Assembly: GCF_023634065.1 (NCBI RefSeq)
Contig: NZ_JALKCV010000005.1
Span: forward strand, 281,626-345,625
Length of the DNA stretch: 64,000 bases
Direction: 5' to 3'
Source of the DNA: Microbulbifer litoralis
GTDB taxonomy: Bacteria > Pseudomonadota > Gammaproteobacteria > Pseudomonadales > Cellvibrionaceae
Part shown: piece by piece, positions 46,678 to 55,583 of the stretch
Numbering within the stretch: the first letter of the stretch is position 1
Layout: each line of letters starts with the position of its first letter
The notes under the pieces: model-generated
Told to the model about the DNA's origin: nothing
The model's input: only the letters and a program-made list of their open reading frames with translations
The model's database searches: none
Made by a program: the position numbers and the translations under genes

Positions 46678-47980
46678 ACGGATACTGCTCGTCCTGATCA
46701 CACTGCTGATCGGTGCCAGCGTGGCGCTGTTCCTGATGCTGTTCGAACGCTACGAGCGGCAACTGGATCGCGGCTGGGGCCCGGAGGCGATCCGCAATCG
46801 CTACCTGGCCGCCGAGCAGTTCCTCACCGCCACCGGCGTGGAGACCCGGCGCGCCGACAATATCTCCGTCGTCGCCGACCTGTCGCTGCAGGACACCCTG
46901 TACGTGGCCAGCTCCAGCCAGGTCTACAACACCGAACGCGCGCGGGAGCTGCTGGAATGGGTCGGGCGCGGCGGCCACGCGGTGGTAGTGGCCCGCCACG
47001 GCAACGAGCGCGACTGGCTGCTGGAGGAACTCGGCGTCACCCTGGAAGCCGGCAGCGACGATTTCTTCTTCAGCAATCCGCTGCGCCGCTTTATCGGCGA
47101 GGAGGCCGAGGAATACAGCGGCAAGAGTGCCAGCGAAATCCTGCGCGAACACAACCGCAGGGTGCGCGCCGGCGAGGACGATGAAGACACCGGCGCGCAG
47201 GAAGAGAGCGAAGCGGAAACCGCAACCCCCGAGCCGCCACAGGACCCGGATGTGGAGCCGTCAACACTGGTGACCCTGACTTCCGACGACGGCAGCGACT
47301 ACCGACTGCACTTCGATCCCGGCATGCTGCTGTGGCACCCGGCACTGGAGGAAGAGGGCTCCGGTGCCGGCCCGGTGTTCTGGGCGGACATGCAGAGCGA
47401 GGACGCCGGCGTGCCCTTCATGCAGTTCGAGCGCGGCAGCGGGCTGATTACGCTGATGGCCGATGCCGGCCTCTGGCAGTCGGACCGGCTCGGCCATTTC
47501 GACCACGCCTACCTGCTGGGGCAGATGGCGTCCGATGGCGATTTCGTATTCCTGACCCGGCCACACTTCGACTCGCTGCCGGTGCTCGCGCGCCGCTACG
47601 CCAGCGAGTTTTTCCTCGCCGGTGCCCTGGCACTGCTGGCCTGGCTGCTGCTGCGTTCGCGCCGCTTCGGCCAGCGCGAGGCGGAGCCCGAGGCGGCGCG
47701 CCGCTCGCTGCTCGAGCATATCTCCGCCTGCGGCCACTACTACTGGCGCGCCGACAAGTGCAGCGCACTGCTGATGCACTACCGCGACAGCCTGCTGCGG
47801 CGCCTGGGCGGCGACAACGCCTCGCAGGAAACCCGGCGCAAGCTATGCAGCCAACTGAACCTGGCGACCGGACTCAGCGAAACCCGGATTACCGACAGCC
47901 TCTGGGGCGAGCCCCCGTCCAGCGAAGAGGCGTTTACCGAAAGAATGCGCAACCTGCAGCAAATCGAGGCAGCCCTATGA
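46667..47980 (+). CDS. DUF4350 domain protein
   Basis: Protein of 437 residues with an N-terminal helix (ILLVLITLLIGASVALFLML), a periplasmic DUF4350-type domain (YLAAEQFLTATGVETRRADN, ERARELLEWVGRGGHAVVVA), an acidic insert at about 165-200 (EDDEDTGAQEESEAETATPE), then a second helix near 325-345 (FFLAGALALLAWLLLRSRRF) and a cytoplasmic tail. The ATG at 46667 has GGGAGG 9 nt upstream; a TTG two codons earlier is possible. The stop overlaps the MoxR start (ATGA). Confidence 0.85.
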   Translation: MTAKRILLVLITLLIGASVALFLMLFERYERQLDRGWGPEAIRNRYLAAEQFLTATGVETRRADNISVVADLSLQDTLYVASSSQVYNTERARELLEWVGRGGHAVVVARHGNERDWLLEELGVTLEAGSDDFFFSNPLRRFIGEEAEEYSGKSASEILREHNRRVRAGEDDEDTGAQEESEAETATPEPPQDPDVEPSTLVTLTSDDGSDYRLHFDPGMLLWHPALEEEGSGAGPVFWADMQSEDAGVPFMQFERGSGLITLMADAGLWQSDRLGHFDHAYLLGQMASDGDFVFLTRPHFDSLPVLARRYASEFFLAGALALLAWLLLRSRRFGQREAEPEAARRSLLEHISACGHYYWRADKCSALLMHYRDSLLRRLGGDNASQETRRKLCSQLNLATGLSETRITDSLWGEPPSSEEAFTERMRNLQQIEAAL

Positions 47981-49005
47981 ACGACACCACCCACCGACCC
48001 GAACAACCCCCACAGGCCGGACAACAGCAGGGCGAACAGGCGCCGGGCCCGGACTGGCGGGCCGCCTCCGAACAGCTGGCACTGCTGCGCAACAGCGTCA
48101 ACCGGCTGCTGATCGGCCAGGAGCAGGTGGTCGAGCAGGTGCTGATCGCGCTGCTGTCCTCCGGCCACGTGCTGCTGGAAGGGGTGCCCGGCCTCGGCAA
48201 GACCCTGCTGGTGCGGGCGCTGGCCAACTGTTTCGGCGGCAGTTTCCGCCGCATCCAGTTCACGCCGGACCTGATGCCGGCGGACGTGACCGGCCACGCG
48301 ATTTACCAGATGGCCGAGGGCCGCTTCGAGGTGCGCCGCGGGCCGGTGTTCACCAACCTGCTGCTGGCGGACGAGATCAACCGCGCCCCGGCCAAGACCC
48401 AGGCCGCGCTGCTGGAAGTGATGCAGGAGAAGCAGGTCACCATCGACGGCGAGCCGCTGCCGGTGCCGCGACCATTCATGGTGCTGGCGACCCAGAACCC
48501 GATCGAACAGGAGGGCACCTACCCGCTGCCCGAGGCGGAACTGGACCGCTTCCTGCTGAAAGTACTGATCGACTTCCCCAGCCACGAGGCGGAACTGAAA
48601 CTGGCCGCGGCCGCCAGCAGCGGCCGTATCGAGCAGCACCTGCAACAGCAGCCGGCCGGCCAGCTCACGCTCGAACGGCTGCGGGAACTGCAGGCGCTGG
48701 TGCCGCAGGTGGCACTGGACCAGCAGGTGCTGGATTACGCCGTGCGGCTGGTGCGCGCCACCCGCGATGCCGCCCAGCTGCGCCGCCCAGCCGGGCCGCG
48801 GGCCAGCATCGGCCTGCTGCAGGCCGCGCGCGCCCGGGCGCTGCTGGCCGGGCGCGAGTTCGTACTGCCGGACGACGTCAAGGCCATGGCGGTGCCGGTG
48901 ATGCGCCACCGCGTCGGCCTGTCGCCGGATATGGAGATCGACGGCGAGACCGCCGATTCGGTGCTGGCGCAGATCATCGACACCGTGGAAGCGCCCAGGT
49001 TGTGA
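47977..49005 (+). CDS. MoxR family AAA+ ATPase
   Basis: ATPase of 342 residues. A Gln-rich N-terminus is followed by Walker A GVPGLGKT (69-76), Walker B LLLADEINRAPAKTQAALLE, sensor 1 LATQNPIEQEGTYPLPEAEL and sensor 2 GPRASIGLLQAARARA. MoxR ATPases act as chaperones that mature or activate partner complexes, often with VWA or DUF58 proteins. It begins inside the stop of DUF4350 and overlaps DUF58 by 4 nt (GTGA), so the four genes are strictly co-translated. Confidence 0.95.
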   Translation: MNDTTHRPEQPPQAGQQQGEQAPGPDWRAASEQLALLRNSVNRLLIGQEQVVEQVLIALLSSGHVLLEGVPGLGKTLLVRALANCFGGSFRRIQFTPDLMPADVTGHAIYQMAEGRFEVRRGPVFTNLLLADEINRAPAKTQAALLEVMQEKQVTIDGEPLPVPRPFMVLATQNPIEQEGTYPLPEAELDRFLLKVLIDFPSHEAELKLAAAASSGRIEQHLQQQPAGQLTLERLRELQALVPQVALDQQVLDYAVRLVRATRDAAQLRRPAGPRASIGLLQAARARALLAGREFVLPDDVKAMAVPVMRHRVGLSPDMEIDGETADSVLAQIIDTVEAPRL

Positions 49006-50366
49006 AGATCGCCGCCGCGCTGATTCCCCACACCCGCCCCAGCCGCCGCCTCGTGCGGCTGCTCGGCTACTGGTGCCTGGCGGCCCTGCTGGTGTCCGCG
49101 GCGCGCATCTGGCTGCCGCAGGGCGCCGGCACCGTCGCCGCTCTCTGGTGGGCGGCCGGCGCGCTGCTGCTGGGCGCGGCGCTGCTGGACTGGCTCACCG
49201 GGCGCCGCGTACAGGGCCTGGTCGGCGAGCGCTCACTGCCGGGCAACCTGGCGCTGGGCGTGCAGAACCGAGTGCAACTGCTGTTGCGCAACGAGGGCCC
49301 GCGGCGGCTGCGCCTGACCGTGTGCGACCAGTTGCCGGACCAGTTGCAGGCGCGCGAGCTGCCCCGCGACGCGCAACTGGAACCGCAGCAGGAAGTGCAT
49401 ATCGACTACCCGCTGGTGCCGCGCCGCCGCGGCCACGCGGTATTCGGCCGCATCGAGGCGCTGGCGGACTCCCCCTGGGGCCTGTGGCAGAAACAGCTGG
49501 CGCTCGGCGAGGCGGACGCGGTCAAGGTGTATCCCAATTTTCTCGGCATCTCCTCGCTGCAGTCCCTGAGCACGGAACAGAGCCTGCGCTTCCTGGGCCT
49601 GCACCAGCAGCAGCGCCGCGGCGAGGGCATGGACTTCCGCCAGTTGCGCGAATACCGCGAGGGCGACAGCCAGCGCCAGGTGGACTGGCGCGCGAGTGCC
49701 CGCATGCGCAAGCTGATCAGCCGCGAGTACCAGGACGAGCGCGACCAGGAAATCGTCTACATGCTCGACTGCGGCCGCCGCATGCGCGCCAAGGACGGCG
49801 CACTCAGCCACTTCGATCACGCCCTCAACGCGCTGCTGTTGTCCGCCTATGTGGCCATCAAGCAGGGCGACGCGGTGGGCCTGCACGCCTTCGCCCACCC
49901 CGGCCGCAGCGGCCGGCTGCCACCGGTCAAGGGCGAGAGCGCCATCAACCTGCTGCTGAACCACGTCTACGACCTGCACTCCGGCACCGCCAGTGCGGAC
50001 TTCAGTGGCGCCGCCCAACAGATGCTCGCCGAACACAGCCGGCGCGCGCTGGTGATACTGGTCACCAACCTGCGCGACGAGGACGGCGACGAACTCCTCG
50101 CGGCAGTGCAACTGCTGTCGCGCCGCCACCTGGTCATGGTGGCCTGCCTGCGCGAGTCCGCGCTGGACGACCTGATGCAGCGGCCGGTAGCCGGCTTTGG
50201 CGACGCCGTGGAACTGGCGGCCACGCGAGACTTCCTCGATCGCCGCGGCCGCCTGCTGCAGCAACTGCGCGCGCGCAACGTACTGGTAGTGGATTCCGCC
50301 CCGGACAAGCTGCATATGGCGCTGGTGGAAAGCTACTGGCAGCTCAAGCGCAGCGGTCGTATCTAG
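49002..50366 (+). CDS. DUF58 domain protein
   Basis: Protein of 454 residues with a GTG start overlapping the MoxR stop. Two N-terminal membrane helices (about 20-65), a beta-rich middle, then the DUF58 signature REYREGDSQRQVDWRASARM and a VWA-like C-terminal half (QEIVYMLDCGRRMRAKDG) with a MIDAS-like region. DUF58 proteins are the standard partners of MoxR. No separate BatA/BatB-type VWA gene follows; a repeat remnant starts right after the stop. Confidence 0.92.
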   Translation: MKIAAALIPHTRPSRRLVRLLGYWCLAALLVSAARIWLPQGAGTVAALWWAAGALLLGAALLDWLTGRRVQGLVGERSLPGNLALGVQNRVQLLLRNEGPRRLRLTVCDQLPDQLQARELPRDAQLEPQQEVHIDYPLVPRRRGHAVFGRIEALADSPWGLWQKQLALGEADAVKVYPNFLGISSLQSLSTEQSLRFLGLHQQQRRGEGMDFRQLREYREGDSQRQVDWRASARMRKLISREYQDERDQEIVYMLDCGRRMRAKDGALSHFDHALNALLLSAYVAIKQGDAVGLHAFAHPGRSGRLPPVKGESAINLLLNHVYDLHSGTASADFSGAAQQMLAEHSRRALVILVTNLRDEDGDELLAAVQLLSRRHLVMVACLRESALDDLMQRPVAGFGDAVELAATRDFLDRRGRLLQQLRARNVLVVDSAPDKLHMALVESYWQLKRSGRI

Positions 50367-50375
50367 TGTGCTGTA

Positions 50376-50455
50376 CGGCCCACTAGTGGGTCGTGCCCAA
50401 GGTTCTGTAGCCATTCGCTGAGCTTTTTGGCGCAGCGAACTATTTGCGAACTTCC
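50376..50455. repeat. Degraded relative of the MITE-like element
   Basis: CCCACTAGTGGG (50379-50390) is the terminal motif of the 18.3 kb element joined head to head. TTTTTGGCGCAGCGAACT near 50424-50441 recalls TTTGGCGAAGCGAACT inside that element. The central part is missing. This looks like a deletion derivative, inserted just after the MoxR operon and just before the copper genes. Confidence 0.45.
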
Positions 50456-50542
50456 CGCACGGCATACCAGGCACGTCGCCCCAATCCCTGGCTCCCGCGC
50501 CGGCGGGCCGCTATATTGGCCGCTGCGACCACAGCAGCGATA

Positions 50543-50989
50543 ATGCGCCCGATGCCACAGACCGGAACACCGATACAGCGCCCGACCGCCCGGCTGCCCC
50601 GCAGCCTGGCGCTGTTGCTGTTGTGCGTTTTCCTGTGCGCGCGCGGCCTGGTGCCGGCCGGGTTCATGCCGGCGCCACTCAGCGGTGGCGCCCCCTACGG
50701 CTTCTGCCACGGCGACGGCAACAGCGCGCTGCTGTTGCAGTGGCTGCAGCGCGAGTACCACCATCACCACGGCGGCCACCACCACGACGGGCTGACCGCC
50801 CACGCCTTTGCCGACAACCACTGCAACTTCTCTGCCGCCGCCGGCCTGGCCGCCGCGCCGTCCGTCGACCTGCAGGTCTTCATCGCCGGTATTTCGACGC
50901 CGGCTGCAGCCCCCACCGCCGGCGCCGCGCGCAGCCGCACCTATACGCAACCGCCCAGCCGCGCCCCACCCCGTTTCCCGTCCGCCTGA
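50543..50989 (+). CDS. DUF2946-like secreted His-rich protein
   Basis: Protein of about 148 residues with an N-terminal hydrophobic segment (SLALLLLCVFLCARGLVPAG), then FMPAPLSGG, the motif FCHGDG, and a histidine run REYHHHHGGHHHDG, as in DUF2946 proteins linked to copper. The His/Cys content suggests periplasmic Cu binding. It lies 78 nt before the OprC-like copper receptor. ATGs at 50543 and 50552 are both possible; open sequence further upstream runs through the repeat remnant and is not convincing. Confidence 0.75.
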   Translation: MRPMPQTGTPIQRPTARLPRSLALLLLCVFLCARGLVPAGFMPAPLSGGAPYGFCHGDGNSALLLQWLQREYHHHHGGHHHDGLTAHAFADNHCNFSAAAGLAAAPSVDLQVFIAGISTPAAAPTAGAARSRTYTQPPSRAPPRFPSA

Positions 50990-51067
50990 ATCACACCAAT
51001 CGCCAACACCTTTTGTATGCGCAGCCGCCGCGTGCGGCCCGCGCGTGCACCTGTACGGGAAACAACG

Positions 51068-53194
51068 ATGCACAACCAACGCAAGAACAGATGGCCGCTG
51101 CGCTCGGCACTGAGCCTGGCCGTCACGGCCTGTTGCAGCTACGCGGCCGCGGGCCTGGCCGACAGCAACGACATGGAACAGATGGTGGTCACCGGGGTAA
51201 AAACCGAATTGCCGCTGAACCTCGCCACCGACCCGAAGAAACCCCGCCAGCCGCTGCCGGCCAATGACGGCGCCGACTACCTGAAGACCATCGCCGGCTT
51301 CTCGGTGATTCGCAAAGGGGGCAGCGACGGCGACCCGATGCTGCGCGGCATGGCCGGCTCGCGCCTGAATATGCTGCTCGATGGCGCCACCGTGCTCGGC
51401 GGCTGCAGCAGCCGCATGGACCCGCCCACCGCCTACATCTTCCCGGAGACCCTCGACAGCATCAAAGTGATCAAGGGTCCACAGACGGTCAAGTACGGCC
51501 CTGGCAACGCCGCCGGCGTGGTGCTGTTCGAGCGCGATCACGAGCGCCCGGCGGAGGCCGGCTGGCACCTGTACAGCAGCCTGCTGGCGGGCAGTGCGGA
51601 GCGCCGCGACGGCACCGTCGACGCCCGCTACAGTTCGCCGGAATTCTCCCTGCGCGGCTCCGCCACCAGCGCCTCCGCCGACGACTACGAAGACGGCGAT
51701 GGCGTCGGTGTCCACTCCCGCTACCAGCGCTGGAACGGCCAGCTCAGTGCCGCCTGGACACCGGACGCAGACACCCGCTACGAGCTGAACGCCAGCCGCG
51801 GCGACGGCGAGGCCGCCTACGCCGACCGCGGTGTGGACGGCTCGAGGTTTGCGCGCGAGAGCTACGGCGCCAGCTATTCGCGACAGAATATCGGCGAGCT
51901 GCTGCAGTCGATCGAAGTGCAGGCCTACTACAACTACGTCGACCATGTGATGGACAACTACAGCCTGCGCGAGCCCGGCGGCACAATGGCGATGCAGATG
52001 GCCATGAACCCGGACCGCAAAACCAGCGGCGGCAAACTGGAACTGCTGCTGACCCCGGCGGACGCACTGAACTGGACCCTGGGTCTGGATGCACGCGACG
52101 ACCGCCACAGCAACCGCAGCACCATGAACCAGCAGATGATGGACTACCGCGATATGGCGCGGCAGGCCGATGCCCGCTTCCGGCAACTGGGCGTCTACTC
52201 CGAGGCCAGTTGGGAACCGGTGCCGGGCCGCCGCTGGATCGCCGGCGCGCGATTGGACAACTGGCAAGTGAAAGACCGACGCGACCAGGTGATGCTGTCG
52301 ATGATGCAGTCGGTGGCCAACCCCACCGCCGGCGACACCCGCGAGGAGCAGCTGCACAGCGGTTTCCTGCGCCACGAATTTGCGCTGCGCAGTGGGCCCG
52401 CCAGTTCCGCCACCCTCTACGCGGGGCTCGGCTACAACGAACGCTTCCCGGATTACTGGGAGATCTTTTCCAAGGAAACCCGCGACTCGGTCAGCGCCCT
52501 GGGCATCGCCCCGGAGAAGACCACCCAGCTGGATATCGGCTACCTCTACAGCGGCGAGCGCCTGTCCGCGAGCGTCTCCGCGTTCGCCAATACCATCGAC
52601 GACTACCTGATGATCGAGACCGGCGTCATGAAGCCCGCCGCCTCCCCCGGCATGGGCGCGATGGACGGAATGGATTCGATGGATGGCATGGACGACATGC
52701 GCAGCGCCAGCATCGTGCGCAATATCGACGCCCGCACCTGGGGCCTGGAAATGGACCTGAATTACCGGTGGCGGGACAACTGGCGTACCGAGTTGACCCT
52801 GTCCTCCGTGCGCGGCGCCAACGATACCGACGACACCACGCTGGCGCAGCTGCCGCCGCTGGAGGCGCGCCTGGGTCTCTACTACGAGCTGCCGGACTGG
52901 TCGGCGGGCGTCCTGTGGCGCAGCATCGCCAGCCAGGAGCGGGTGGATATCGGCAGGGGCAACATCGCCGGGCAGGATTTCGGCCCCACCGACAGCGCCG
53001 AGGTACTGTCCATCAACGGCGGCTGGCGCGCGAGCGAGACGCTGATGGTCACCGCCGGTATCGACAACCTGCTGGACGAGACCTACGCCGAGCATGTCAG
53101 CCGTGCCGGCGCCACCATTCCCGGTTTCGACCAGCTGGCGCGTATCAACGAACCGGGGCGGACGCTGTGGTTGAAGGGGGTCTACAGCTTCTGA
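51068..53194 (+). CDS. oprC: TonB-dependent copper receptor (OprC/NosA family)
   Basis: Outer-membrane receptor of 708 residues with a signal peptide (ALSLAVTACCSYAAAGLAD), a TonB-box-like EQMVVTGV, and the plug signature LGGCSSRMDPPTAYIFPETL followed by VIKGPQTVKYGPG, diagnostic of OprC/NosA copper receptors. A Met-rich external loop (MGAMDGMDSMDGMDDM, about residues 530-545) and scattered MAMQMAM residues fit Cu binding. The C-terminus ends WLKGVYSF. It pairs with the His-rich DUF2946-like gene upstream. The ATG at 51068 gives a normal signal peptide. Confidence 0.93.
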   Translation: MHNQRKNRWPLRSALSLAVTACCSYAAAGLADSNDMEQMVVTGVKTELPLNLATDPKKPRQPLPANDGADYLKTIAGFSVIRKGGSDGDPMLRGMAGSRLNMLLDGATVLGGCSSRMDPPTAYIFPETLDSIKVIKGPQTVKYGPGNAAGVVLFERDHERPAEAGWHLYSSLLAGSAERRDGTVDARYSSPEFSLRGSATSASADDYEDGDGVGVHSRYQRWNGQLSAAWTPDADTRYELNASRGDGEAAYADRGVDGSRFARESYGASYSRQNIGELLQSIEVQAYYNYVDHVMDNYSLREPGGTMAMQMAMNPDRKTSGGKLELLLTPADALNWTLGLDARDDRHSNRSTMNQQMMDYRDMARQADARFRQLGVYSEASWEPVPGRRWIAGARLDNWQVKDRRDQVMLSMMQSVANPTAGDTREEQLHSGFLRHEFALRSGPASSATLYAGLGYNERFPDYWEIFSKETRDSVSALGIAPEKTTQLDIGYLYSGERLSASVSAFANTIDDYLMIETGVMKPAASPGMGAMDGMDSMDGMDDMRSASIVRNIDARTWGLEMDLNYRWRDNWRTELTLSSVRGANDTDDTTLAQLPPLEARLGLYYELPDWSAGVLWRSIASQERVDIGRGNIAGQDFGPTDSAEVLSINGGWRASETLMVTAGIDNLLDETYAEHVSRAGATIPGFDQLARINEPGRTLWLKGVYSF

Positions 53195-53277
53195 GTGGAG
53201 GTGGCGAGCGGGGGAGGCCTATCGGCAAGGTTGCCGTCGCAGGCAGTCCCGAGGCCATCCCCCGATAGCGGGCACAA

Positions 53278-53844
53278 TCAGAAGCGGTAGCTGAAATTGA
53301 CCGTCAGCGAGCGCAGGTGGCCGAGGTCGTAATCGGTCACCCGCCCCACATCGTTGTAGTTGTACTCGATGGAAGTGTCGAAATCCCGCGTCCACATATA
53401 GCGGTAGCCGACACCCGCATTCCAGTAGTTGTCGCTGCCGTCGGCGTATACCGGCACGGTGATGCGGCGGTCGTCGCGGCGCACCGTGTCCACATCGAAT
53501 TCGCCGTAATTCCATCCGGCCATCCAGTAGAGGCACTGGATATCGCAGTTCAGGGTGAAATCGACCTTGAAGTTGACACCGTACTGGTCGACGGAAAGGT
53601 GGCCGTCGTCAAAATTGGAATAGCGCACTTCCACCTGCCACAGGCCGACCGAGGGCGTGATACCGACACTGCCGTAGGCAAAGGTATCCCGCTCCTTGTT
53701 GATCTGGATCTGCCCGGCACCGACACCCACTGTGCCGATCACCCGGTACTCGCCGAGGCAGATGCCCTCGAACGGGTTGTTCCACTCCGCGGCGCCGGCT
53801 GCGGACGAGCACATCAAGGCGAAAGCAAACAGGATTCTCTTCAT
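53278..53844 (-). CDS. Small outer membrane beta-barrel protein
   Basis: Protein of 188 residues: signal peptide (ILFAFALMCSSAAGAAE), then about eight amphipathic strands with many aromatic residues (VEVRYSNFDDGHLSVDQYGV, YWNAGVGYRYMWTRDFDTSI) and a C-terminal SLTVNFSYRF with the terminal Phe used by the Bam machinery. An AAGG motif precedes the ATG at 53844. It follows the HicB-like gene by 36 nt on the same strand and is convergent with oprC. Specific role unknown. Confidence 0.82.
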   Translation of the reverse strand: MKRILFAFALMCSSAAGAAEWNNPFEGICLGEYRVIGTVGVGAGQIQINKERDTFAYGSVGITPSVGLWQVEVRYSNFDDGHLSVDQYGVNFKVDFTLNCDIQCLYWMAGWNYGEFDVDTVRRDDRRITVPVYADGSDNYWNAGVGYRYMWTRDFDTSIEYNYNDVGRVTDYDLGHLRSLTVNFSYRF

Positions 53845-53880
53845 TCCTACCTTCCTTGGTCCATCGCTACTGGAAATCTC

Positions 53881-54165
53881 TCAGCGTTCGGTTTTATTCG
53901 GGGATGTCTGCGAGTGAGCCACGTCGATAATGGCCCAGATGCCGCCGGCAAAGGCCGGGTTGCCGCGCAGGGTGTCGATATCGCCGGGCTCCGGCGGCGA
54001 CTCGCCGGCTGCGCACACATCCTCCAGGCGCTGCAGAATTGTCTCGGCCATTTTCTGCAGAGTCGCATCCAGGGTTTCGGCGTGGCAGTGGCAATGGGGG
54101 AGGTCCGGCGCTATGGCACCGAAGCCGGCATATTCTATGTTGTGAACCACAACCGGATAGCGCAT
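53881..54165 (-). CDS. HicB-like antitoxin-fold protein without HicA
   Basis: Protein of 94 residues of HicB type: MRYPVVVHNIEYAGFGAIAP, DLPHCHCHAETLDATLQKMA, then an amphipathic helix and a PEPGDIDTL segment as in HicB. There is no C-terminal DNA-binding domain and no HicA-like gene (usually about 60 residues) on either side, so this is not a complete toxin-antitoxin pair. The HCHCH cluster in place of the usual GC(V/F) segment is unusual and could bind a metal. Confidence 0.7.
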   Translation of the reverse strand: MRYPVVVHNIEYAGFGAIAPDLPHCHCHAETLDATLQKMAETILQRLEDVCAAGESPPEPGDIDTLRGNPAFAGGIWAIIDVAHSQTSPNKTER

Positions 54166-54296
54166 CGGCAGTTACTCTTATGACATGAACCCACCAAGCG
54201 TAGACGTAATTGAGATATCCGTGGCAAGTTGGCGCCGGAAACGCGGCAGCCCGGGAGAATTGATTCGCAGTTTCTGCGAAGAGGGAGAACTATTTT

Positions 54297-54503
54297 TTAA
54301 CGGGGAATCCTGCCCAGCATTGCGCGGCGGGAAAAAATCATTTCCTTGTAGGTCTGCAACAGGGAGAGATCCAGTTCGGTTTCGTCACCGCGCAGTTCCT
54401 CCATCTGCCGATGCAGCCAGCTGATCTCGCTCTCCAGCTGGCGGCGCAGTTTACGGGTCTCGCTCTCGCTGATATTGACGTGTGCACTGCGGCGCTGGGG
54501 CAT
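54297..54503 (-). CDS. Small coiled-coil protein
   Basis: Protein of 68 residues, highly charged and helical (SESETRKLRRQLESEISWLH, RQMEELRGDETELDLSLLQ), with no signal peptide or membrane segment. The ATG at 54503 has GGAG 4 nt upstream (GGTGGAGCCCATG). Codon use is like its neighbours. It is downstream of cysQ on the same strand beyond a hairpin. I do not recognise the family. Confidence 0.6.
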   Translation of the reverse strand: MPQRRSAHVNISESETRKLRRQLESEISWLHRQMEELRGDETELDLSLLQTYKEMIFSRRAMLGRIPR

Positions 54504-54554
54504 GGGCTCCACCTGAACAGGACAAGGCCCGCCCGCGGGTGCGGGCGGAAACCA

Positions 54555-54574
54555 CCCCGGTCGATACACCGGGG
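54555..54574. terminator. Possible terminator of cysQ
   Basis: CCCCGGT and ACCGGGG form a perfect 7 bp stem with a 6 nt loop about 30 nt after the cysQ stop. A second GC-rich hairpin (CCCGCCCGCGGGTGCGGGCGG) follows at 54528-54548. There is no T-run, so factor-independent termination is uncertain. Confidence 0.4.
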
Positions 54575-54602
54575 GCTCAGGTGAAGTTTAGTCGGTGGGA
54601 GA

Positions 54603-55445
54603 TCAGTTTGTGAGCAACGGGCGCCAGTCGAACGACGGGTCACCGATCACATGGAAGAAGGGGTTCAACAGCGAGTCCTTGGTGTTGTAGCGCAGCAACT
54701 GGAACTGCTCGTCCACCACGGTGCCGCCGGCGGCCTCCACCACCGCCTGGGCCGCGGCCGTGTCCCACTCGCAGGTGGGCGCCAGGCGCGGGTAGAGATC
54801 CGCGGCGCCCTCGGCCACCAGGCACAGCTTCAGCGAGCTGCCCATATTCTTGCAGGCCACCTCGCCCACCGAGGACTCGATACGCTCCACCAGCTGGTCC
54901 ACGGCACCGGCGCCGTGGCTGCGGCTGGCCACCAGTTCCACCGGCTCGCCGGCGTCGAGCCGCGGCTGCAGCGCGCGCGCGCTGATCGGCGTCTCGCCGT
55001 CGGCGGTACGCTTGAAGGCGACGCCCTGTTCGCCATCGGCATCGCCCTTGCAACCGGCGTAAGTGATATCCAGCACCGGCACATAGACCACCCCCAGCAC
55101 CGGCTCGCCGCCGTCGATCAGCGCCACGTTGACGGTGAACTCGCCGTTGCGGCGGATGAATTCCTTGGTGCCGTCCAGCGGATCCACGATCCAGTAGCGC
55201 TGCCACTGCCGGCGCTGCTCGAAGGGCGGCATTTCCTGCTCTTCCGACAGTACCGGCACGCCGTCGAGCAGGTCCGCCAGCGCCGGCGCCAGGACTCTGT
55301 GGGCGGCCAGGTCGGCGGCGGTCACGGGGGAGTCGTCCGCCTTGGTATCCACTTCCAGCTCGGCGCTGCTGTTGTATACCTCGAGAATCGCGTCGCCGGC
55401 CCGGCGGCAGATATCGATGACCGGTTCCAGTAGTGCTTTATCCAT
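54603..55445 (-). CDS. cysQ: 3'(2'),5'-bisphosphate nucleotidase (CysQ)
   Basis: Protein of 280 residues of the inositol-monophosphatase fold that removes the 3'-phosphate from PAP formed during sulfate assimilation. Metal-binding motifs are LSEEQE near 67-71, DPLDGTKEF at 88-96 and the C-terminal EWDTAAAQAVVEAAGG. Length and motifs are those of CysQ rather than SuhB. It is downstream of cysK on the same strand (138 nt between them), consistent with a shared role in sulfur metabolism. Confidence 0.94.
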   Translation of the reverse strand: MDKALLEPVIDICRRAGDAILEVYNSSAELEVDTKADDSPVTAADLAAHRVLAPALADLLDGVPVLSEEQEMPPFEQRRQWQRYWIVDPLDGTKEFIRRNGEFTVNVALIDGGEPVLGVVYVPVLDITYAGCKGDADGEQGVAFKRTADGETPISARALQPRLDAGEPVELVASRSHGAGAVDQLVERIESSVGEVACKNMGSSLKLCLVAEGAADLYPRLAPTCEWDTAAAQAVVEAAGGTVVDEQFQLLRYNTKDSLLNPFFHVIGDPSFDWRPLLTN

Positions 55446-55517
55446 AAATCCCCCGTTTGATTGAACGCCGCATTATACGCACTGGCCGGGCGGCGGCCAC
55501 GGCGCGTCGTCACGGCT

Positions 55518-55549
55518 CCCGGATTCCGCTTCGCTCCATCCAGGCTAAG
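55518..55549. repeat. Half copy of the GTAGCC(C/T)GGATG repeat
   Basis: CCCGGATTCCGCTTCGCTCC followed by ATCCAGGCTA matches the right arm of the repeat at 29294-29392. It lies between cysK and cysQ. Confidence 0.55.
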
Positions 55550-55583
55550 CCGTTCCGCGGCGCGGATAGAGGCGGGCCCGGCG

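Noticed and set aside
50363..53095. Long minus-strand frame opposite the copper receptor and DUF2946-like gene
   Set aside because: The plus-strand genes carry diagnostic OprC motifs; the antisense product has no recognisable feature.
54185..54424. Possible 79-residue plus-strand gene beside the HicB-like gene
   Set aside because: It overlaps the better-supported coiled-coil gene on the other strand and has no domain or signal.
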